A stretch of DNA of 49,720 bases from Zobellella denitrificans (lineage in GTDB: Bacteria; Pseudomonadota; Gammaproteobacteria; Enterobacterales; Aeromonadaceae). Positions 48,093-49,720 of this stretch are shown here, in pieces. How positions within the stretch are numbered: position 1 is the first letter of the stretch; each line of letters opens with the position of its first letter. The notes under the pieces are model-generated. The model searched no databases. It was not told the DNA's origin and saw only the letters and a program-made list of their open reading frames with translations. The translations under genes were made by a program, and so were the position numbers. The stretch is from assembly GCF_002237365.1 (NCBI RefSeq), contig NZ_NMUO01000019.1, forward strand, positions 1 to 49,720, read 5' to 3'.

Positions 48093-48655
48093 GCCATGCA
48101 CTCCCGCAATGCCGCCAGGCTGCGCCTGATCCAGGCCTTGACGGTCCCCAGCGGGGCCCCCATGCGGCCGGCAATTTCATGATGGGTGCAGCCGTCCACA
48201 TAGGCGTGGAGTAGGCAGCTGCGTCGTTCGGGCTCGAGCTGCTCCAGGCAATGCTCGATGCGCCCGCCGTATTCCGCCCAGGTGGCATCGTCCTGGCGTT
48301 GCCGCCAGTGTTCGAACGAGCGGCGGGCATCCAGACTGTCGGCCAGTTCCTGATCCAGCAGCAGTTCCCGTCCCCGGTTGCGTACCGTATTCAGGGCCAG
48401 GTGGCGGACCACGCTGTAAATCCAGCCCCGGGCGGAGCCCCGGCGCGGATCGAAACTGTCGGCACGCAGCCAGATGTTGATCAAGGCGTCGTGCACTATG
48501 TCTTCCGCCAGGGCGTGGTCGCGCACGATGCGCATCACCACCCCGAGCAGGCGGGAGCCTTCCCGCTCATAAAGGCGGTGCAGGGCACTGCGCTCTCCCC
48601 GGGCGCAGGCCGCCAGCAGGGCCTGGTAATCCGTATCTGGTGTCGGTGTTGTCAT
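48089..48655 (-). CDS. ECF-type RNA polymerase sigma factor
   Basis: An ECF sigma factor of 188 aa. Region 2 (LLGVVMRIVRDHALAEDIVHDALINIWLRADSFDPRRGSARGWIYSVVRHLALN) and region 4 (LEPERRSCLLHAYVDGCTHHEIAGRMGAPLGTVKAWIRRSLAALR) are both complete. Pairing with an RskA-like anti-sigma places it near the SigK/ECF19 group. ATG at MTTPTPD is preferred to an upstream TTG; neither has a strong ribosome-binding site. It forms a two-gene unit with the anti-sigma (ATGA overlap). The exported DUF3455 gene upstream on the same strand is a candidate target. Confidence 0.93.
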   Translation of the reverse strand: MTTPTPDTDYQALLAACARGERSALHRLYEREGSRLLGVVMRIVRDHALAEDIVHDALINIWLRADSFDPRRGSARGWIYSVVRHLALNTVRNRGRELLLDQELADSLDARRSFEHWRQRQDDATWAEYGGRIEHCLEQLEPERRSCLLHAYVDGCTHHEIAGRMGAPLGTVKAWIRRSLAALRECMA

Positions 48656-48661
48656 AAGCGA

Positions 48662-48735
48662 GGCGCCATCCGCGAAGTAGCCAAACGAACCCTTAATAAG
48701 ACTCAAGCGTAGACCACATCTGGGCGGATGGCGCC
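48662..48735. promoter_or_regulatory. 12-bp perfect inverted repeat before the sigma gene
   Basis: GGCGCCATCCGC at 48662-48673 is repeated inverted at 48724-48735 with 50 bases between. On the sigma-gene strand, the distal arm contains CCATCC, the -35 element known for SigK-type ECF factors, so autoregulation is plausible. The proximal arm lies seven bases before the start codon, where a transcript could fold over the initiation region only if it began upstream of both arms. Confidence 0.55.
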
Positions 48736-48743
48736 CTCTCCCT

Positions 48744-48956
48744 CTAGAACGCCATATAGTTTAAAAATCAGGCAGCCCGGCTCTGCGTAGCTGCCGGTTT
48801 GTACCGCTGTAGCCGTCGCTGTAGGTACCGCTTTAGCCGGCACAAACCGGTGCCCAATATCCACGCCCCAGGCCGTTGGCCGGTTTGCGCCGCGTAAACG
48901 GGCGCCTACAGGTGAGATATCGCACTGCTCACCTTTTAAACTGATCGGTGCTCTAG
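48744..48956. repeat. MITE-like element with CTAG ends and terminal inverted repeats
   Basis: The element starts CTAG-AACGCCATATAGTTTAAAA and ends TTTTAAACTGATCGGTGCT-CTAG. The two ends are imperfect inverted repeats of about 19 bases next to CTAG on both sides, suggesting a CTAG target duplication. Inside, CTGTAGCC/GCTGTAGGTACCGCTTTAGCC-GGCACAAACCGG and a later near-complement (CCGGTTTGCGCCGCGTAAACG-GGCGCCTACAG) form a long imperfect hairpin. It carries no gene. Its right CTAG supplies the stop codon of the DUF3455 gene. Partial copies lie at 33655-33806 and 27863-27935. Confidence 0.75.
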
Positions 48957-49483
48957 CCGGCTTTCCAGAAGATATAGTCGGCCTGATAGCGGACTATCTG
49001 GCGCTCGCCCTTGTTTGCCTCGCCACAGGCCGTGGCCGGCGCCACTCCGCCCTGGGTGTCCAGTCGCTGGATATAGGTGACGCCGGTCATGGCACCCTCG
49101 CCCATGGCGGGGTTGGCCTGCACCAGCTGGTAGGGGATATTGCCCTCGCCGGCCGGGGCCACGGCCAGCTGGGTGGCGGTGACCCTGGAGCCGTCCGCCG
49201 CTTCCCAGGTGGCGGGCGGGCCATAGTAGCGGCCCACCTCGGCGCCGGCGCGATCGTTGAGCACCGCATCCGGCCCCATGAACACCCAGCCCAGTTCGCC
49301 GGGGGCGTCGGGCTTGTCGCGGCATTCGTAGGCGATCTCACCGACGCCAACGGTTTCCCAGGCCACCTGGTGGCCTGCCGGCACCTGTATGCTCTCGGGC
49401 ACCATGGCGTGGGCGGCGGAGGCGAGGCCGAGCAGCAGGGCCGGGGCCAGTACCGGGATCATCTTGCGGTGAAGCTTTTGCAT
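48953..49483 (-). CDS. DUF3455 exported protein
   Basis: An exported protein of 176 aa. It has a signal peptide (MQKLHRKMIPVLAPALLLGLASAAHA) followed by the DUF3455 domain (VPAGHQVAWETVGVGEIAYECRDKP, GWVFMGPDAVLNDRAGAEVGRYYGPPATWEAADGSRV, NIPYQLVQANPAMGEGAMTGVTYIQRLDTQGG, and a final YQADYIFWKA). A cysteine pair (YECR and ATACG) may form a disulfide. The biochemical role of this family is not established; members commonly sit next to ECF sigma/anti-sigma pairs, as here. ATG is eight bases after AGGAG. The TAG stop lies within the CTAG end of the neighbouring repeat element, but the C-terminus looks family-like, so the protein is probably whole. Confidence 0.88.
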   Translation of the reverse strand: MQKLHRKMIPVLAPALLLGLASAAHAMVPESIQVPAGHQVAWETVGVGEIAYECRDKPDAPGELGWVFMGPDAVLNDRAGAEVGRYYGPPATWEAADGSRVTATQLAVAPAGEGNIPYQLVQANPAMGEGAMTGVTYIQRLDTQGGVAPATACGEANKGERQIVRYQADYIFWKAG

Positions 49484-49597
49484 GTCATGTCTCCTTATGA
49501 CGGTCGTATCGGGCGCGGCAACAGGTGCCACCCTTGTACTACCCGCCAGGAGCACAAACGGATGCAGGCAAAGATAATTTTTTCGTGTTTTTGATGA
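49484..49597. promoter_or_regulatory. Upstream region of the DUF3455 gene
   Basis: On the minus strand it contains GCATCCG about 75 bases before the start, the same CATCCG hexamer as in the arm before the sigma gene. A TAGTAC lies about 17 bases further on. It is a candidate ECF promoter but the -10 parts of the two sites do not match well. An A/T-rich run near 49575 could end the upstream gene. Confidence 0.35.
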
Positions 49598-49720
49598 TCA
49601 GGAGACATCGCCCTCGCGGGCCGCCAGCAGGGCCGCCCTGAGTTCGGCCTGGAAGGCCCGGCCCAGCTCGGCTGGGCGGTGGCGCGTTTCGCCGGGGAGC
49701 TGGGCCGGACGAAAGCGAAC
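49598..49720 (-). CDS. C-terminal end of an unidentified gene (partial)
   Basis: Reading the minus strand from the window edge, 40 codons are open to a TGA: VRFRPAQLPGETRHRPAEL followed by an alanine-rich helix ending AAREGDVS. The codon use is that of the neighbouring genes. The fragment is too short to name. The gene continues beyond the right edge and is in the same direction as the DUF3455 gene. Confidence 0.55.
   Translation of the reverse strand, partial: VRFRPAQLPGETRHRPAELGRAFQAELRAALLAAREGDVS

Overview
The window is a stretch of a GC-rich gammaproteobacterial chromosome. The Xps-type type II secretion operon, the Dld/LutC lactate genes, an NtrC/sigma-54 style nitrogen promoter and abundant intergenic palindromic repeats fit a marine or estuarine, Aeromonadales-like bacterium (Oceanimonas/Zobellella type). 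That placement is an inference from gene content only. No tRNA, rRNA, CRISPR array or complete insertion sequence was seen.

Layout. (1) 1-9.9 kb: three large exported proteins: an Ig-like repeat protein, an M11-type zinc metalloprotease with C-terminal adhesion-like repeats, and a 1192-residue SpaA/prealbumin-like repeat protein. They are less GC-rich than the rest and are separated by AT-rich DNA. (2) 10.0-20.2 kb: a complete, translationally coupled type II secretion operon, gspE-F-G-H-I-J-K-L-M-N-D, in the order known from Xanthomonas xps. The three exported proteins next to it are its obvious candidate cargo. (3) 20.3-27.9 kb: NADP-type glutamate dehydrogenase (gdhA), then a urea ABC transporter operon (urtABCDE) behind a near-consensus sigma-54 promoter with NtrC-like half sites. 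There is no urease in the window. (4) 28.0-33.6 kb: a DUF4168 protein, an NtrB/NtrC-like two-component pair, a RidA protein, and a MOSC-flavin reductase-ferredoxin fusion. (5) 33.9-39.1 kb: a respiratory D-lactate dehydrogenase operon (dld, lutC) with an 86-bp 3' tandem duplication, headed by a truncated LysR regulator that is divergent from a truncated phzF. (6) 39.15-44.7 kb: a response-regulator receiver domain fused in frame to a second glutamate dehydrogenase, followed 11 bp later by a soluble GAF-PAS3-HisKA-HATPase-REC-REC-Hpt hybrid kinase. (7) 44.8-49.7 kb: an SBP-PAS-GGDEF-EAL protein, an ECF sigma factor with its RskA-like anti-sigma, a DUF3455 exported protein, and the end of one further gene.

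The most interesting candidate system is region 6. All four phosphoacceptor-pocket residues are present in the receiver, and all catalytic residues are present in the dehydrogenase with the spacing of classical GDH. The adjacent kinase ends in an Hpt domain. The simplest reading is a phosphorelay whose output is direct control of a central carbon/nitrogen enzyme instead of transcription.

A second theme is a family of intergenic elements. One looks like a MITE of about 210 bp with CTAG ends and imperfect terminal inverted repeats (full copy near 48.8 kb, partial copies near 33.7 and 27.9 kb). Another is a palindromic REP-like family with a GGCGG/CCGCC core. Coordinates of CDS starts follow the best ribosome-binding site and stop/start overlap, not the longest frame.
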